Of a stretch of DNA of 9,920 bases, positions 1 to 7,980 are shown piece after piece. Position 1 is the first letter of the stretch; every line of letters starts with the position of its first letter. Position numbers and translations under genes: made by a program. The notes under the pieces were generated by a model. It saw nothing but the letters and a program-made list of their open reading frames with translations. It did no database searches and was not told where the DNA came from. Source of the DNA: Mycolicibacterium porcinum (GTDB lineage Bacteria > Actinomycetota > Actinomycetes > Mycobacteriales > Mycobacteriaceae); NCBI GenBank assembly GCA_001942045.1, contig MSTD01000061.1:1-9920 (forward strand), read 5' to 3'.

Positions 1-144
1 CTCGGCGATGGCCGACGCCCCCGCCACCCCCATGAACGAGCCTCGGCCGAGCAGCTCCCCGACCCCGTCGAAGTCGCCGGCGTCGATCAACTCGGCGTAG
101 CGGTACAGCAACTCGGTGATCTCAAGCTTGTCCGCGACGCTCAT
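1..144 (-). CDS. SnoaL/NTF2-like protein, N-terminal part (3' end outside window)
   Basis: Only the first 48 codons are present; the gene continues past the left edge. The start ATG at 144-142 overlaps the tsaD stop codon as ATGA, so it is very probably translated by coupling with tsaD. The visible peptide begins [20 protein letters not shown] and continues with an '[13 protein letters not shown]' stretch. This amphipathic opening helix, with a conserved Tyr-Ala and an Asp-Gly-Asp-Phe turn, is typical of the SnoaL-like/NTF2 superfamily, a small cone-shaped alpha+beta barrel of about 130-150 residues. That fold serves many roles (polyketide cyclases, isomerases, dehydratases, non-enzymatic binding), so the substrate cannot be named from this fragment. 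Being last in the alr-tsaD operon does not by itself imply a role in t6A synthesis. From memory, groES/groEL1 follow tsaD in M. tuberculosis; here this gene intervenes or replaces them. Family call fairly sure, function unknown. Confidence 0.75.
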   Translation of the reverse strand, partial: MSVADKLEITELLYRYAELIDAGDFDGVGELLGRGSFMGVAGASAIAE

Positions 145-1163
145 GCCACCTGGCCCTTCACCACCGGCAGCCCCGGATCGCTGGCCGCATCCAGCGGCGA
201 CGGGTCGGCGCCGGCGGCGATCAGGTGCGCGGCGAACGACGCGATCATCGCGCCGTTGTCGGTGCACAACCGCGGCCGCGGCACCCGCAACGTCAGGCCA
301 GCGGCCGCGCAGCGTTCCTCGGCGAGTTCGCGAAGCCGGGAGTTGGCCGCCACCCCGCCCGCGATCAGCAGGGTGGACACCCCGAGATCGGTGGCCGCGC
401 GCACCGCCTTGGCGGTCAGTACGTCGGCGACGGCCTCCTGGAAACCGGCCGCCACGTCGGCCTGCGAAGCCTCCGGATGGGCCTCCACATAGCGGGCCAC
501 CGCGGTTTTGAGGCCGGAGAAGCTGAACACGTACGGGTCGTCTCGGGGCCCGGTCATGCCGCGCGGGAAGACGATCGCGTCGCGGTCACCGGTGCGGGCC
601 AGCTCGTCGAGCACCCGTCCGCCCGGATAGCCCAGCCCGAGCAGCCGGGCCACCTTGTCGTAGGCCTCGCCGGCGGCGTCGTCGACGGTGCTGCCCAGCT
701 CGATGATGGGCTCGCCCAGCGACCGGACGTGCAGCAGGTGGGTGTGCCCGCCCGAGACCAGCAGGCCCACGCTCTCGGGCAGCGGCCCGTGGTCGTAGAC
801 GTCGGCGGCCAGGTGCCCGCCCAGGTGGTTCACCCCGTAGAACGGGACGTTCCAGCCGGCCGCATAGGCCTTGGCCGCGGCCACCCCGACCAGCAGCGCC
901 CCGGCGAGCCCGGGCCCAATGGTCGCGGCGACGACGTCGGGCCGCTCGATGCCTGCGGCGTCCAGGGCCCGGCGCATGGTCGGGCCGAGGGCTTCCAGGT
1001 GCGCGCGGGAGGCGATCTCGGGCACGACGCCGCCGTAGCGGGCGTGCTCGTCGACGCTGGAGGCGACTTCGTCCGCCAGCAGCGTCACCGTCCCGTCATC
1101 GGCGAGGTCGGCGATGCCGACTCCCGTTTCGTCACACGAGCTTTCGATGGCCAGGATGATCAC
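141..1163 (-). CDS. tsaD: tRNA N6-adenosine threonylcarbamoyltransferase TsaD
   Basis: TsaD (formerly Gcp/YgjD) transfers the threonylcarbamoyl group from threonylcarbamoyl-AMP to A37 of ANN-decoding tRNAs, acting in the cytosol with TsaB and TsaE. The protein is 340 residues, normal for the family. It opens with the ASKHA phosphate-binding stretch IIAIESS-like (residues 2-9) followed by CDETG. The metal-binding histidines are in VNHLGGH (H113 and H117), and the third ligand is probably D302 in CTDNGAMIA. Other signatures are SRAHLE (52-57), [11 protein letters not shown] (134-144), [10 protein letters not shown] (213-222) and [11 protein letters not shown] (268-278). The start is GTG at 1163-1161, overlapping the rimI stop as GTGA, with a perfect AAGGAGG six bases upstream. 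The stop overlaps the next start as ATGA. All catalytic features are intact. The family is essential in most bacteria; that is family knowledge, not seen here. Confidence 0.97.
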   Translation of the reverse strand: MIILAIESSCDETGVGIADLADDGTVTLLADEVASSVDEHARYGGVVPEIASRAHLEALGPTMRRALDAAGIERPDVVAATIGPGLAGALLVGVAAAKAYAAGWNVPFYGVNHLGGHLAADVYDHGPLPESVGLLVSGGHTHLLHVRSLGEPIIELGSTVDDAAGEAYDKVARLLGLGYPGGRVLDELARTGDRDAIVFPRGMTGPRDDPYVFSFSGLKTAVARYVEAHPEASQADVAAGFQEAVADVLTAKAVRAATDLGVSTLLIAGGVAANSRLRELAEERCAAAGLTLRVPRPRLCTDNGAMIASFAAHLIAAGADPSPLDAASDPGLPVVKGQVA

Positions 1164-1621
1164 GTCGGGCCTCCTTGGGGAAGGCGTTGCATGGTGTAGG
1201 CGTCGGCCCCGCTGGCGCGGTAGTACCGCTTACGCAGGCCGATGTTGACGAATCCGACACTCTCGTACAGCGCGATGGCCGGTTCGTTGTCAGTGCGGAC
1301 TTCCAGGAAAACCGTTCCGCCCGAGGCATATTCGAGTAGGTCGTCGAGCAGCCGGCGCCCGATCCCCTGCCCCTGGAAGTCGGGGTCGACGCCGATGGTG
1401 TGGATCTCGTACTCGTACGGGCGCATTCGGCCCAGCCGGGAGATTCCGGCATACCCGACCAGCACTCCGTCGCTGCGGGCCGCGATGTAGCGATTGTGTT
1501 TGGCGTCGAGCTCGGCGAGGAACGCCCGGGCCGGCCACGGATCGTCCCCGGCGAACAGCTTGGCTTCCAGCTCCGCGCACCGCGTGGCGTCTGCTCGGGT
1601 CAGCGCGTCGAACACGGTCAT
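1160..1621 (-). CDS. rimI: Ribosomal protein N-alpha-acetyltransferase RimI (GNAT family)
   Basis: RimI acetylates the N-terminal amine of ribosomal protein S18 and, in some bacteria, other proteins, using acetyl-CoA. The protein is 153 residues, usual for the family, with one GNAT domain. The acetyl-CoA pyrophosphate-binding loop is [10 protein letters not shown] (83-92), following the beta-4 strand [12 protein letters not shown] (72-83). The C-terminal signature [13 protein letters not shown] (112-124) carries the tyrosine (Y119) that in RimI acts as general acid. I chose ATG 1621-1619, giving [16 protein letters not shown] longer frame starts 30 codons upstream, but its extension is proline/arginine-rich and lies wholly inside tsaB, whereas this ATG forms an ATGA overlap with the tsaB stop. 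The gene sits between tsaB and tsaD, a common actinobacterial order. Confident. Confidence 0.94.
   Translation of the reverse strand: MTVFDALTRADATRCAELEAKLFAGDDPWPARAFLAELDAKHNRYIAARSDGVLVGYAGISRLGRMRPYEYEIHTIGVDPDFQGQGIGRRLLDDLLEYASGGTVFLEVRTDNEPAIALYESVGFVNIGLRKRYYRASGADAYTMQRLPQGGPT
1170..1176 (-). promoter_or_regulatory. Strong ribosome binding site of tsaD
   Basis: AAGGAGG on the minus strand, six bases before the tsaD GTG start and lying inside the last codons of rimI. It matches the anti-Shine-Dalgarno sequence fully and fixes the GTG as the tsaD start despite the four-base overlap with rimI. Confidence 0.85.
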
Positions 1622-2271
1622 TTCCGCACCGCCGCAGGTGATTTGGGAGCTGGAGGTTTGGCGTCGGGTCGGCGCAGGTACAACGGCACCAGCGGTTGCG
1701 GGTCGTCCCAATCGGTCACCGCACGCACCAGGCCGGTCGGCGTCGGGTACACCACATCGAGCCGAGGCAGGGCGAACAGGGCGGCATGGTCAGGTGACCC
1801 TGCCACCGCGGCGACCGAGCTCGCCAGCACGACCGCCACGTCGGCGGGCGCGTTGACCGACGGACCGTCCACCCGGACGCCGTCGCGGTAATGCGCCCAG
1901 TACACCTCGCGGCGGCGCGCATCGGTGACCACCAGGACGTCGCCGTCGGTGTGGATTCCGATGCCGTCCAGGCTGCACACCCCGTGCACGGGAATGCCCA
2001 GCGCATGAGCGAACGCCGCGGCACTGGCCATGCCCACCCGCAGCCCGGTGAACGGGCCCGGTCCGCACCCGACGACCACCGCGTCGAGATCGGCCACCGT
2101 GATCCCGGCGTCGGATACCGCGCCGAGCACGTTCGGCGTGAGCTGTTCGGCGTGCGCCCGGGCGTCGACGGTCACCCGCTCGGCGAGGGTGTGCACCGTG
2201 CCGTCCCCGTCACGACGGACCACGCTGGCGCTGACCGCCGGGGTCGCGGTGTCGATGGTCAACACATTCAT
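1618..2271 (-). CDS. tsaB: tRNA threonylcarbamoyladenosine biosynthesis protein TsaB
   Basis: TsaB is the non-catalytic ASKHA-fold partner that dimerises with TsaD and is needed for the t6A transfer step. The 217-residue protein opens MNVLTIDTATPAVSASV (phosphate-1-like motif) and has the family signature GCGPGPFTGLRVG (68-80). It also shows DARRREVYWAHY (118-128), and near the C-terminus PLVPLYLRRPDAK (193-205), a typical TsaB tail. It lacks the TsaD metal-binding histidines, as expected. The ATG at 2271-2269 overlaps the tsaE stop as ATGA, and GGAG at 2281-2278 lies six bases upstream. An upstream in-frame extension of 36 codons is rejected because it overlaps tsaE and encodes a low-complexity arginine-rich peptide. 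It ends with a TGA that overlaps the rimI start. Confidence 0.95.
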   Translation of the reverse strand: MNVLTIDTATPAVSASVVRRDGDGTVHTLAERVTVDARAHAEQLTPNVLGAVSDAGITVADLDAVVVGCGPGPFTGLRVGMASAAAFAHALGIPVHGVCSLDGIGIHTDGDVLVVTDARRREVYWAHYRDGVRVDGPSVNAPADVAVVLASSVAAVAGSPDHAALFALPRLDVVYPTPTGLVRAVTDWDDPQPLVPLYLRRPDAKPPAPKSPAAVRK

Positions 2272-2735
2272 GGGGTGCTCCACTGCCAGATCACCGTGCG
2301 CGTCTCGGTTTCGGTGTCCCGCTCGATCCGGATGTCCAGGTGATGATCGGAAAGACGCTCGGCCAGCCCCTCGCCCCACTCGACCACCACCACGGCATCG
2401 TCGAGATCGGTGTCGAGATCGAGCGCGTCGAGTTCGCCCAACAGGTCGACGCCCGGGTGATCGAGCAGTCGGTACATGTCCACGTGGATCATCGCCGGGC
2501 GGCCGGCCTGCCGGGCGGGGTGCACCCGGGCCAGCATGAACGTCGGCGAGACTACCGGCCCGTCCACGTCCATGGCCTGGGCGATGCCCTTGGCCATCAC
2601 GGTCTTGCCCGCGCCCAGCGGACCCGACAACACCACCACATCACCGGCTTTGAGCCCGGCCCCCAGCGTCGCCCCGAGCGCGATGGTGTCCTCGGTGGTG
2701 GCCAGTTCGGCTGTGCCGGCGCTGCGCTCAGCCAC
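2268..2735 (-). CDS. tsaE: tRNA threonylcarbamoyladenosine biosynthesis ATPase TsaE
   Basis: TsaE is the small P-loop ATPase that binds the TsaB-TsaD complex and resets it between rounds of t6A synthesis. The protein is 155 residues. The Walker A motif is GPLGAGKT (38-45). The family motif SPTF follows at 63-66, then HVDMYRL (84-90) and the Walker B-like strand VVVVEWGEGL (115-124), whose EWGE is diagnostic for the family. The start is taken as GTG at 2735-2733, eight bases inside the end of the upstream hydrolase gene. There is no better start before the conserved 'TEDTIALGATL' helix. The stop overlaps the tsaB ATG. All catalytic motifs are present. Confidence 0.94.
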   Translation of the reverse strand: MAERSAGTAELATTEDTIALGATLGAGLKAGDVVVLSGPLGAGKTVMAKGIAQAMDVDGPVVSPTFMLARVHPARQAGRPAMIHVDMYRLLDHPGVDLLGELDALDLDTDLDDAVVVVEWGEGLAERLSDHHLDIRIERDTETETRTVIWQWSTP

Positions 2736-3816
2736 GGAACCGGACCCGATCGCGGACCCGACGGCTCAGGGTGACCAGTTTGGAGGGGGTGGCCCGCTCC
2801 ACCAGACGGACCAGTGCGTCGTCGATCACCACGGGCTCCTCAAGCTGGACCAGATGACCCGCTCCCCCGACGATCACCAGTTCGGAGCGCGGTAGCTGTG
2901 CGGCCATGGCCTTTGAGTATTCCATTGGGGTGAGCAGATCCCGGTCACCACAGGCGATCAGGGTCGGCACTTTCGCCAACACTCGCAACGCACCGGCCTC
3001 GTCGTGCACCTCGAGGGCGTGGAGGAATTCGACGAGCGTGGTGATCGAGGTGCCGTGCATCATCCGCTGGGAGAACTCGACCACGCTCGGGCTGATCGCC
3101 TCATCGCCGTAGGACGCCGCCCTCAGCACCGGGCCGATCACCGACCGGGCCGCCCCGCGGGTGCGGTGCACCGCACCGGGGGCATAGCGGGCTACGAACC
3201 GCACCGCCTCCAGTGCCGGGTTACGCAGGATCTCCCCCAGCGGCGAGCGGGCCACACCCTCGACCGCCGAGGAGATCACCGCGGCGCCGACGATCTGTTT
3301 CGGATAGCGATGCGGAAACTGCCGGGCATGCGAAAGCACCGTCATGCCGCCCATCGAATGCCCGACGAGCACCGCGGGCCCACGCGGAACCGTCACGGCC
3401 AGAACGGATTCCAGATCACGGCCGAGTTGCTCGACGGTGTAGGTGTCGGGCGATGCGGTGCCGGACTGACCGTGGCCACGCTGGTCGTAGAACACCATCC
3501 GCACCTGCGAACCCCACTGTTCGGCCAGCCGGGTGCGCTGAAAGTAGAAGGCGCCCATGCGCAAACAGAAACCGTGAGCGAACACCACCGTCAGCGGAGC
3601 ATCGTTGGGGCCGACCTCACGCACCGCGAGCGGTACCCCGTCGTCGGTGGTCACTACGGAGCTGCGGTCGGCATCCAGGCGTTCAAAGTCCTCACCCAGG
3701 TAGGGATCCTCGTCGGCCCGGCGGCGGGTCAGCGACCTCGCCACGGACCGGCCGGCCACGGTGCCGACAGCGGTCACACCGGCGGCACCCGCGAGCCACT
3801 GAGCATTGCGACTCAA
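2728..3816 (-). CDS. Alpha/beta hydrolase with N-terminal hydrophobic anchor
   Basis: A 362-residue alpha/beta-hydrolase fold protein of unknown substrate. The nucleophile elbow is GHSMGG with Ser154. The oxyanion-hole region is [12 protein letters not shown] (79-90), [11 protein letters not shown] (109-119) is the typical strand-turn, the acid is D291 or D293 in [10 protein letters not shown], and the catalytic histidine is H321 in [11 protein letters not shown]. Residues about 6-23 ([18 protein letters not shown]) are small and hydrophobic, followed by Arg-rich RSLTRRR, which suggests a signal anchor or membrane attachment. The start is TTG at 3816-3814, overlapping the alr stop as TTGA; no ATG lies close by and no strong Shine-Dalgarno is seen, so coupling to alr is likely. 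The C-terminus is basic ([12 protein letters not shown]). It could be an esterase, lipase or epoxide-hydrolase-like enzyme; the sequence does not decide. Fold certain, function open. Confidence 0.9.
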   Translation of the reverse strand: MSRNAQWLAGAAGVTAVGTVAGRSVARSLTRRRADEDPYLGEDFERLDADRSSVVTTDDGVPLAVREVGPNDAPLTVVFAHGFCLRMGAFYFQRTRLAEQWGSQVRMVFYDQRGHGQSGTASPDTYTVEQLGRDLESVLAVTVPRGPAVLVGHSMGGMTVLSHARQFPHRYPKQIVGAAVISSAVEGVARSPLGEILRNPALEAVRFVARYAPGAVHRTRGAARSVIGPVLRAASYGDEAISPSVVEFSQRMMHGTSITTLVEFLHALEVHDEAGALRVLAKVPTLIACGDRDLLTPMEYSKAMAAQLPRSELVIVGGAGHLVQLEEPVVIDDALVRLVERATPSKLVTLSRRVRDRVRFRG

Positions 3817-4982
3817 CGCCCGTGACCTGCCTGCAGATACGTGCGGGCGATCCGGCCGCGCGGGCTGGTCACCACCTCATAGTTGATGGTGCCGAGCAGT
3901 TCGGCCCAGTCCTGGGCGGTCTGTTCACCCTGGGTGCCGGGGCCGAAGAGGATCGCATCATCACCTTCGGTGACGTCGGTGGCGTCCGGACCGAGGTCGA
4001 CGACGAACTGGTCCATGCAGATCCGTCCGACGGCCGGGCAGCGCCTGCCGTTGATCTCCACCTCGATCTTGCCGCTCAATGAGCGGAAGATGCCGTCGGC
4101 GTAGCCCACCGGTAGCAGGGCCAGGGTGGTGTCCCGGTCGGCGATCCACCGGTGGCCGTAGGACACCCCGTCACCGGCATGCACCGAACGCACCAGCGCC
4201 ACCGGGCATTTCAACGTCATGGCGGGGATCAACCCCATATCGCCGCGCTCCGGGATCGGGCTCAGCCCGTAGACCGCGATCCCGGGCCGCACCATGTCGA
4301 ACGCGAGGTCCGGACGGGTCATCGCCGCGGGCGAATTGGACAGGTGAGCCAGCTCGAACTCCACGCCTTGCGCGGCGGCCTGCTCCCGCATCGCGGTGAG
4401 GCGCTTGCCCTGCAGATCGTTGAACGGGTTGTCCGGCTCGTCGCCGTGCACCAGGTGGCTCATGATGCCGCGCGGCTGGATCGTGCCGTCGGCCTGGGCC
4501 CGGCTCAACGCGGTGATCAAGCCGGGGAAATCCGCCGGGCTGACACCGTTGCGGCTCAATCCGGTGTCGACCTTCACCGTCACGGTCGCGGTGCGGCCGG
4601 TCTGCCGCACAGCCGCCACCACCTCGTCGACTTGGCGCACCGAGGACACCGCGACCTGCACATCGGCCTCGAGCGCGGGGGCGAAGTCGGTGCCCGGCGG
4701 ATGCAGCCAGCACAGCACGGGGGCGGTGATCCCGCCGGCGCGCAGGGCGAGCGCCTCGGCGATCGTCACCACCCCGAGTTCGGCGGCGCCCGCGGCCAGC
4801 GCGGCCCGGCCCACCTCGACGGCACCGTGCCCGTAACCGTCGGCCTTGACCACGGCCATCACCCGGGCGTCGCCGGCATGTTCACGCAGCAGGCGCACGT
4901 TGTGGTCGATCGCGCCGAGGTCCACCACCGCCTGCGGCGAGGCGTGCGGCGTCAGCGATGTCGCGAGTTCGGTCGTCTGCAT
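3813..4982 (-). CDS. alr: Alanine racemase (PLP-dependent)
   Basis: Alr interconverts L- and D-alanine in the cytosol and supplies D-Ala for peptidoglycan; it is the D-cycloserine target. The protein is 389 residues, a normal length. The PLP lysine is K46 in [11 protein letters not shown] (43-53). The second catalytic base is Y276 in [11 protein letters not shown]144 in LSRNG corresponds to the arginine that tunes the PLP phenolate. Further family motifs are [10 protein letters not shown] (174-183), LSNSPA (214-219), VRPGIAVYG (231-239) and [13 protein letters not shown] (319-331). The ATG at 4982-4980 leaves a 69-bp gap after gadB and is preceded by a weak GGCGGTGAT. It starts a chain of overlapping genes through tsaD. 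The C-terminus ([11 protein letters not shown]) has Ala where 'RIPR' is usual, a minor oddity. Very confident. Confidence 0.97.
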   Translation of the reverse strand: MQTTELATSLTPHASPQAVVDLGAIDHNVRLLREHAGDARVMAVVKADGYGHGAVEVGRAALAAGAAELGVVTIAEALALRAGGITAPVLCWLHPPGTDFAPALEADVQVAVSSVRQVDEVVAAVRQTGRTATVTVKVDTGLSRNGVSPADFPGLITALSRAQADGTIQPRGIMSHLVHGDEPDNPFNDLQGKRLTAMREQAAAQGVEFELAHLSNSPAAMTRPDLAFDMVRPGIAVYGLSPIPERGDMGLIPAMTLKCPVALVRSVHAGDGVSYGHRWIADRDTTLALLPVGYADGIFRSLSGKIEVEINGRRCPAVGRICMDQFVVDLGPDATDVTEGDDAILFGPGTQGEQTAQDWAELLGTINYEVVTSPRGRIARTYLQAGHGR

Positions 4983-5051
4983 GTCATATCACCGCCGACC
5001 ATTGTCCCAGAGCCACGAATCCAGGCTGATCAGCGGACCGGTCGGCCCTCT
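4983..5051 (-). promoter_or_regulatory. gadB-alr spacer with inverted repeat
   Basis: This 69-bp gap holds an imperfectly explained structure: GCCGACC at 4994-5000 and its complement GGTCGGC at 5040-5046. Between them lies the 10-bp self-complementary GCTGATCAGC (5025-5034), and GACCGGTC (5036-5043) is also palindromic. In the minus-strand transcript a 7-bp stem could form whose downstream side touches the weak Shine-Dalgarno region of alr. I see no convincing TANNNT -10 box or U-rich terminator, so whether alr has its own promoter is not settled by the sequence. Confidence 0.3.
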
Positions 5052-6434
5052 CTAGTGCGCAAACGGCTGCAGGTCGTTGAATGCCCCGCTCGGCTTGAGC
5101 TTGTCGAGCCGCCCGAGCACCGTGATCATGTCCTCCTTGAGCGCCCGGGCCAGATCCGCGGAGAACCCCTCCCGGACGACGACCCGCAGCACCACGACGT
5201 CGGTGGCCCCCTCGGGCATGGTGTAGGCCGGCACCTGCCAGCCGAAGGCGCGCAGCCCCTCGGACACGTCGAACTCGGTGTATCCGGGCTTGCCCTTGAG
5301 CTGGAAGCTGACCACCGGGATGGCCGAGCCGTCCGTGATCAAGTCGAAGTGCTCGCTGTCGCGCAGCTCATCGCCCAGCCAGCGCGCGGTCTGTGACAGG
5401 CACTGCATCACCTGGGTATAGCCGCCCCGGCCCAGCCGCAGGAAGTTGTAGTACTGGCCCACCACCTGGTTGCCGGGCCGGGAGAAGTTCAGGGTGAACG
5501 TCGGCATGTCGCCGCCGAGGTAATTGACCCGGAACACCAGATCCTCGGGTAGGTACTCCTTGCTGCGCCACACCACGAAGCCGATGCCCGGGTACGTCAG
5601 CCCGTACTTGTGGCCGCTGACATTGATCGACACCACGCGCGGCAGCCGGAAATCCCACTCCAGGTCGGGGTGCAGGAACGGGACGACGAACCCGCCGCTG
5701 GCGGCGTCGACGTGGACCGGGATGTCCAGACCCTTGGTTTGTGCGAGCTGGTCCAGCGCCGCGCAGATCTCCGCGATCGGCTCCAGTTCCCCGGTGTAGG
5801 TGGTGCCGAGGATCGCGACGACGCCGATGGTGTCCTCGTCGACGGCGTCGAGCACCTGCTCGGGGGTGATGATGTAACGCCCCTTCTCCATGGGCAGGTA
5901 GCGCGGTTCGACGTCGAAGTAGCGACAGAACTTCTCCCACACCACCTGGACATTGGCGCCCATCACCAGGTTGGGGGTGCGGCCTTTCCAATCCTTACCC
6001 ACCTTCTCGCGCCACCGCCATTTCATGGCGAGGCCGCCCAGCATCACGGCCTCGCTGGAGCCGATCGTGGAGACTCCGCACGCGGCCGACGAGTCCTCGT
6101 CGCTCAGGTTCTCGGCGTGGAACAGGTCGGCGACCATGCTCACGCAGCGCGCTTCGATCGCCGCGGTGGCCGGGTACTCGTCCTTGTCGATCATGTTCTT
6201 GTCGAACGTCTCGGCCATCAGCTTCTCGGCCTCGGGGTCCATCCACGTGGTGACGAACGTCGCCAGGTTCAGCCGTGAGCTGCCGTCGAGCATCAGCTCG
6301 TCGTGGATGAAGCGGTATGCCGCACCGGGTTCCATCGCCTCATCGGGCAGGCGCAACGACGGAACCGGGGCCATCGCCAGCCTGCCGGTGTAGGCCGGCG
6401 AGATGTGCTGGGTGCGAGGGTGCTTGTGCGGCAT
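5052..6434 (-). CDS. gadB: Glutamate decarboxylase
   Basis: GadB converts L-glutamate to GABA and CO2, consuming a proton; it is a cytosolic PLP enzyme of the group II decarboxylases. The protein is 460 residues, as for mycobacterial GadB from memory. The PLP lysine is K276 in NVSGHKYG (271-278), the cofactor-ring aspartate is D243 in HVDAASGGF, and GSSEAVMLG (125-133) is the phosphate-side motif. Other signatures are TGELEPI (214-220) and [14 protein letters not shown] (316-329). The last residue is a histidine (QPFAH). In E. coli GadB a histidine near the C-terminus (H465) closes the active site at neutral pH, so a comparable pH switch is possible here but is inference. The start ATG has AAAAGGA five bases upstream (6446-6440). 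It lies 15 bp after nnr and is probably co-transcribed with it. Confidence 0.95.
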   Translation of the reverse strand: MPHKHPRTQHISPAYTGRLAMAPVPSLRLPDEAMEPGAAYRFIHDELMLDGSSRLNLATFVTTWMDPEAEKLMAETFDKNMIDKDEYPATAAIEARCVSMVADLFHAENLSDEDSSAACGVSTIGSSEAVMLGGLAMKWRWREKVGKDWKGRTPNLVMGANVQVVWEKFCRYFDVEPRYLPMEKGRYIITPEQVLDAVDEDTIGVVAILGTTYTGELEPIAEICAALDQLAQTKGLDIPVHVDAASGGFVVPFLHPDLEWDFRLPRVVSINVSGHKYGLTYPGIGFVVWRSKEYLPEDLVFRVNYLGGDMPTFTLNFSRPGNQVVGQYYNFLRLGRGGYTQVMQCLSQTARWLGDELRDSEHFDLITDGSAIPVVSFQLKGKPGYTEFDVSEGLRAFGWQVPAYTMPEGATDVVVLRVVVREGFSADLARALKEDMITVLGRLDKLKPSGAFNDLQPFAH

Positions 6435-6439
6435 GGAGT

Positions 6440-6446
6440 TCCTTTT
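6440..6446 (-). promoter_or_regulatory. Ribosome binding site of gadB
   Basis: AAAAGGA on the minus strand, five bases before the gadB ATG, inside the 15-bp nnr-gadB gap. It supports the chosen gadB start and shows that gadB is initiated independently even if co-transcribed with nnr. Confidence 0.6.
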
Positions 6447-6449
6447 CTG

Positions 6450-7862
6450 CTACAGCGCGGCGATCGCGGCGCGGACATGGGCGAGGATGCGTGACGCCGA
6501 CGTCGGCGCCGGGTTGGGACCGGGATCGGCGGCCGACAGGTTGGCGGCGCGGGCGTGGACGAACGCTGCCGCGGCGGCGGCCTCACCCGCGGGCAATCCG
6601 GCGGCCAGCAGGGCTCCGATGATCCCGGACAGCACATCACCGGATCCGGCTGTGGCAGCCCAGGATTGGCCGGCCGGGTTGAGATATGTCGTCGCGCCGG
6701 GTTCGGCGATGACGGTGACGTTGCCCTTGAGCAACACGGTGGCGCCGAGCCGGTCGGCCAGGCCGCGCGCGGCGGCGACGCGGTCGGCGCCCGGCGGATC
6801 GCCGGCCAGGCGCTGGAATTCACCGGCGTGCGGCGTGAGGACAGTCGCCGCGCCGCGTCCGCTGAGCAGGCCCGGATCGGCGGCCAGCAGCGTGAGCCCG
6901 TCGGCGTCGACGATCACCGGCAGGTCGGATTCGAGTGCGAAACGCAGCGCGGCCTTAGCCGTGTCATCGGTGCCCAGTCCAGGCCCGACCACCCAGGCCT
7001 GGACCCGACCCGCCTCCTGCGGACTGGGTGCGGCAATCACCTCGGGCCAGTGTGAAAGTACCTGCGGTCCAGCGCTTCCCGCATATCGGACCATGCCGGA
7101 CGTGGCGGCCACCGCAGCGCCGGTGCTCAACACGGCCGCACCGGGATAGGTTGCCGATCCGGACACCACACCCGTCACGCCCTGGGTGTACTTGTCGTCG
7201 TGCGGACCGGGGATGGGCCAGCGGGCCCGGACATCGGCTGCCTCGAGTCCGGCCAGGTCCGTGGGTGCCAGGTCCAGCCCGATGTCGACGAGTTCGACAC
7301 GCCCGCACTCCCCCAGGGCGTGTACGGGTTTGAGACCGCCGAACGTCACCGTCAGGGCGGCGCGCACATGTGGGCCGTCGGCCGCCCCGGTCTGCACATC
7401 GAGACCGCTGGGGATGTCGACCGCGACCACCGGCGCGGAGTTGGCCGCGAACACCGCCGCGGCATTGGGACGCAGCGGCCCGCGCCCGGAGATGCCGACC
7501 ACCCCGTCGATCACCAAATCGGTTGCCGCAGCGATACCTGACACCACGCGACCACCGGCGCGCCGGAATGCGGCCAGTCCTTTGACATGGGTTTTCTCCG
7601 GATTGAGCAGCACCGCGTCGGCGGCCGCACCGCGACGACGCAGGAACGTCGCCGCCCACAGCGCGTCGCCCCCGTTGTCGCCGGAACCCACCACCGCACA
7701 GATCCGCCGGCCCGCGACACCACCGGTCCGCATCTTCAGTTCGGTGGCGATCGCCGTCGCCAGTCCATAGGCGGCGCGGCCCATCAGCACACCGTCGGGC
7801 AGCGATGCCAGCAGTGGCGCCTCGGCCGCCCGGATCTCATCGGCCGAGTAGTAGTACCGCAT
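6450..7862 (-). CDS. nnr: Bifunctional NAD(P)HX epimerase / ADP-dependent dehydratase Nnr
   Basis: Nnr repairs hydrated NADH and NADPH: the N-terminal half epimerises NAD(P)HX and the C-terminal half dehydrates it using ADP. The protein is 470 residues, the normal fused length. The N-terminal NAXE/YjeF domain (about 1-215) shows GSGDNGGDALWAATFL (59-74), VIDGVVGISGRGP (117-129) and VDIPSGLDVQTG (148-159). The C-terminal NAXD domain (about 220-470) shows VGPGLGTDD (292-300), VDADGL (318-323), TPHAGEF (343-349), LLKGNVTVI (377-385) and GSGDVLSG (406-413), with D409 the likely catalytic residue. The start is ATG 7862-7860, giving MRYYYSADEIRAAEAPLLAS as in mycobacterial homologues. A frame extending 33 codons upstream is non-conserved-looking and would swallow the candidate promoter. 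It is followed by gadB after 15 bp. Confidence 0.96.
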   Translation of the reverse strand: MRYYYSADEIRAAEAPLLASLPDGVLMGRAAYGLATAIATELKMRTGGVAGRRICAVVGSGDNGGDALWAATFLRRRGAAADAVLLNPEKTHVKGLAAFRRAGGRVVSGIAAATDLVIDGVVGISGRGPLRPNAAAVFAANSAPVVAVDIPSGLDVQTGAADGPHVRAALTVTFGGLKPVHALGECGRVELVDIGLDLAPTDLAGLEAADVRARWPIPGPHDDKYTQGVTGVVSGSATYPGAAVLSTGAAVAATSGMVRYAGSAGPQVLSHWPEVIAAPSPQEAGRVQAWVVGPGLGTDDTAKAALRFALESDLPVIVDADGLTLLAADPGLLSGRGAATVLTPHAGEFQRLAGDPPGADRVAAARGLADRLGATVLLKGNVTVIAEPGATTYLNPAGQSWAATAGSGDVLSGIIGALLAAGLPAGEAAAAAAFVHARAANLSAADPGPNPAPTSASRILAHVRAAIAAL

Positions 7863-7909
7863 CAGCTCCCGCTCCGCTCGATGTGTCGTCGACTTTGCCG
7901 CGCGCCAAC

Positions 7910-7939
7910 AGGTTACGTGTGTTTGCTCGGGACGGTCAG
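7910..7939 (-). promoter_or_regulatory. Candidate promoter of nnr-gadB
   Basis: On the minus strand, TAACCT (7915-7910) fits the mycobacterial TANNNT -10 pattern. CTGACC (7939-7934) is a 4-of-6 match to the -35 hexamer TTGACA, with an 18-bp spacer. Transcription would begin near 7903, leaving a leader of about 40 bases to the nnr ATG. This is a motif match only. Confidence 0.35.
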
Positions 7940-7980
7940 GAGTTTGCGCCGACCAGGCCACCGGTGCCTCCGAGCGTGCC

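Noticed and set aside
225..1199. A 324-codon open frame on the plus strand antisense to tsaD
   Set aside because: Composition is typical of an antisense shadow (His/Gly/Arg/Asp-rich) and the opposite strand encodes a complete TsaD with a perfect ribosome binding site.
4152..5396. A 414-codon open frame on the plus strand antisense to alr and gadB
   Set aside because: It is the shadow of high-GC coding on the other strand: rich in His, Arg, Gly and Asp, with no recognisable motif, and it spans two genes with complete catalytic motifs plus their spacer.
7863..7961. Upstream extension of nnr by 33 codons
   Set aside because: The added peptide is unlike the family N-terminus, which starts at MRYYYSADEIRAAE, and it would cover a plausible promoter.
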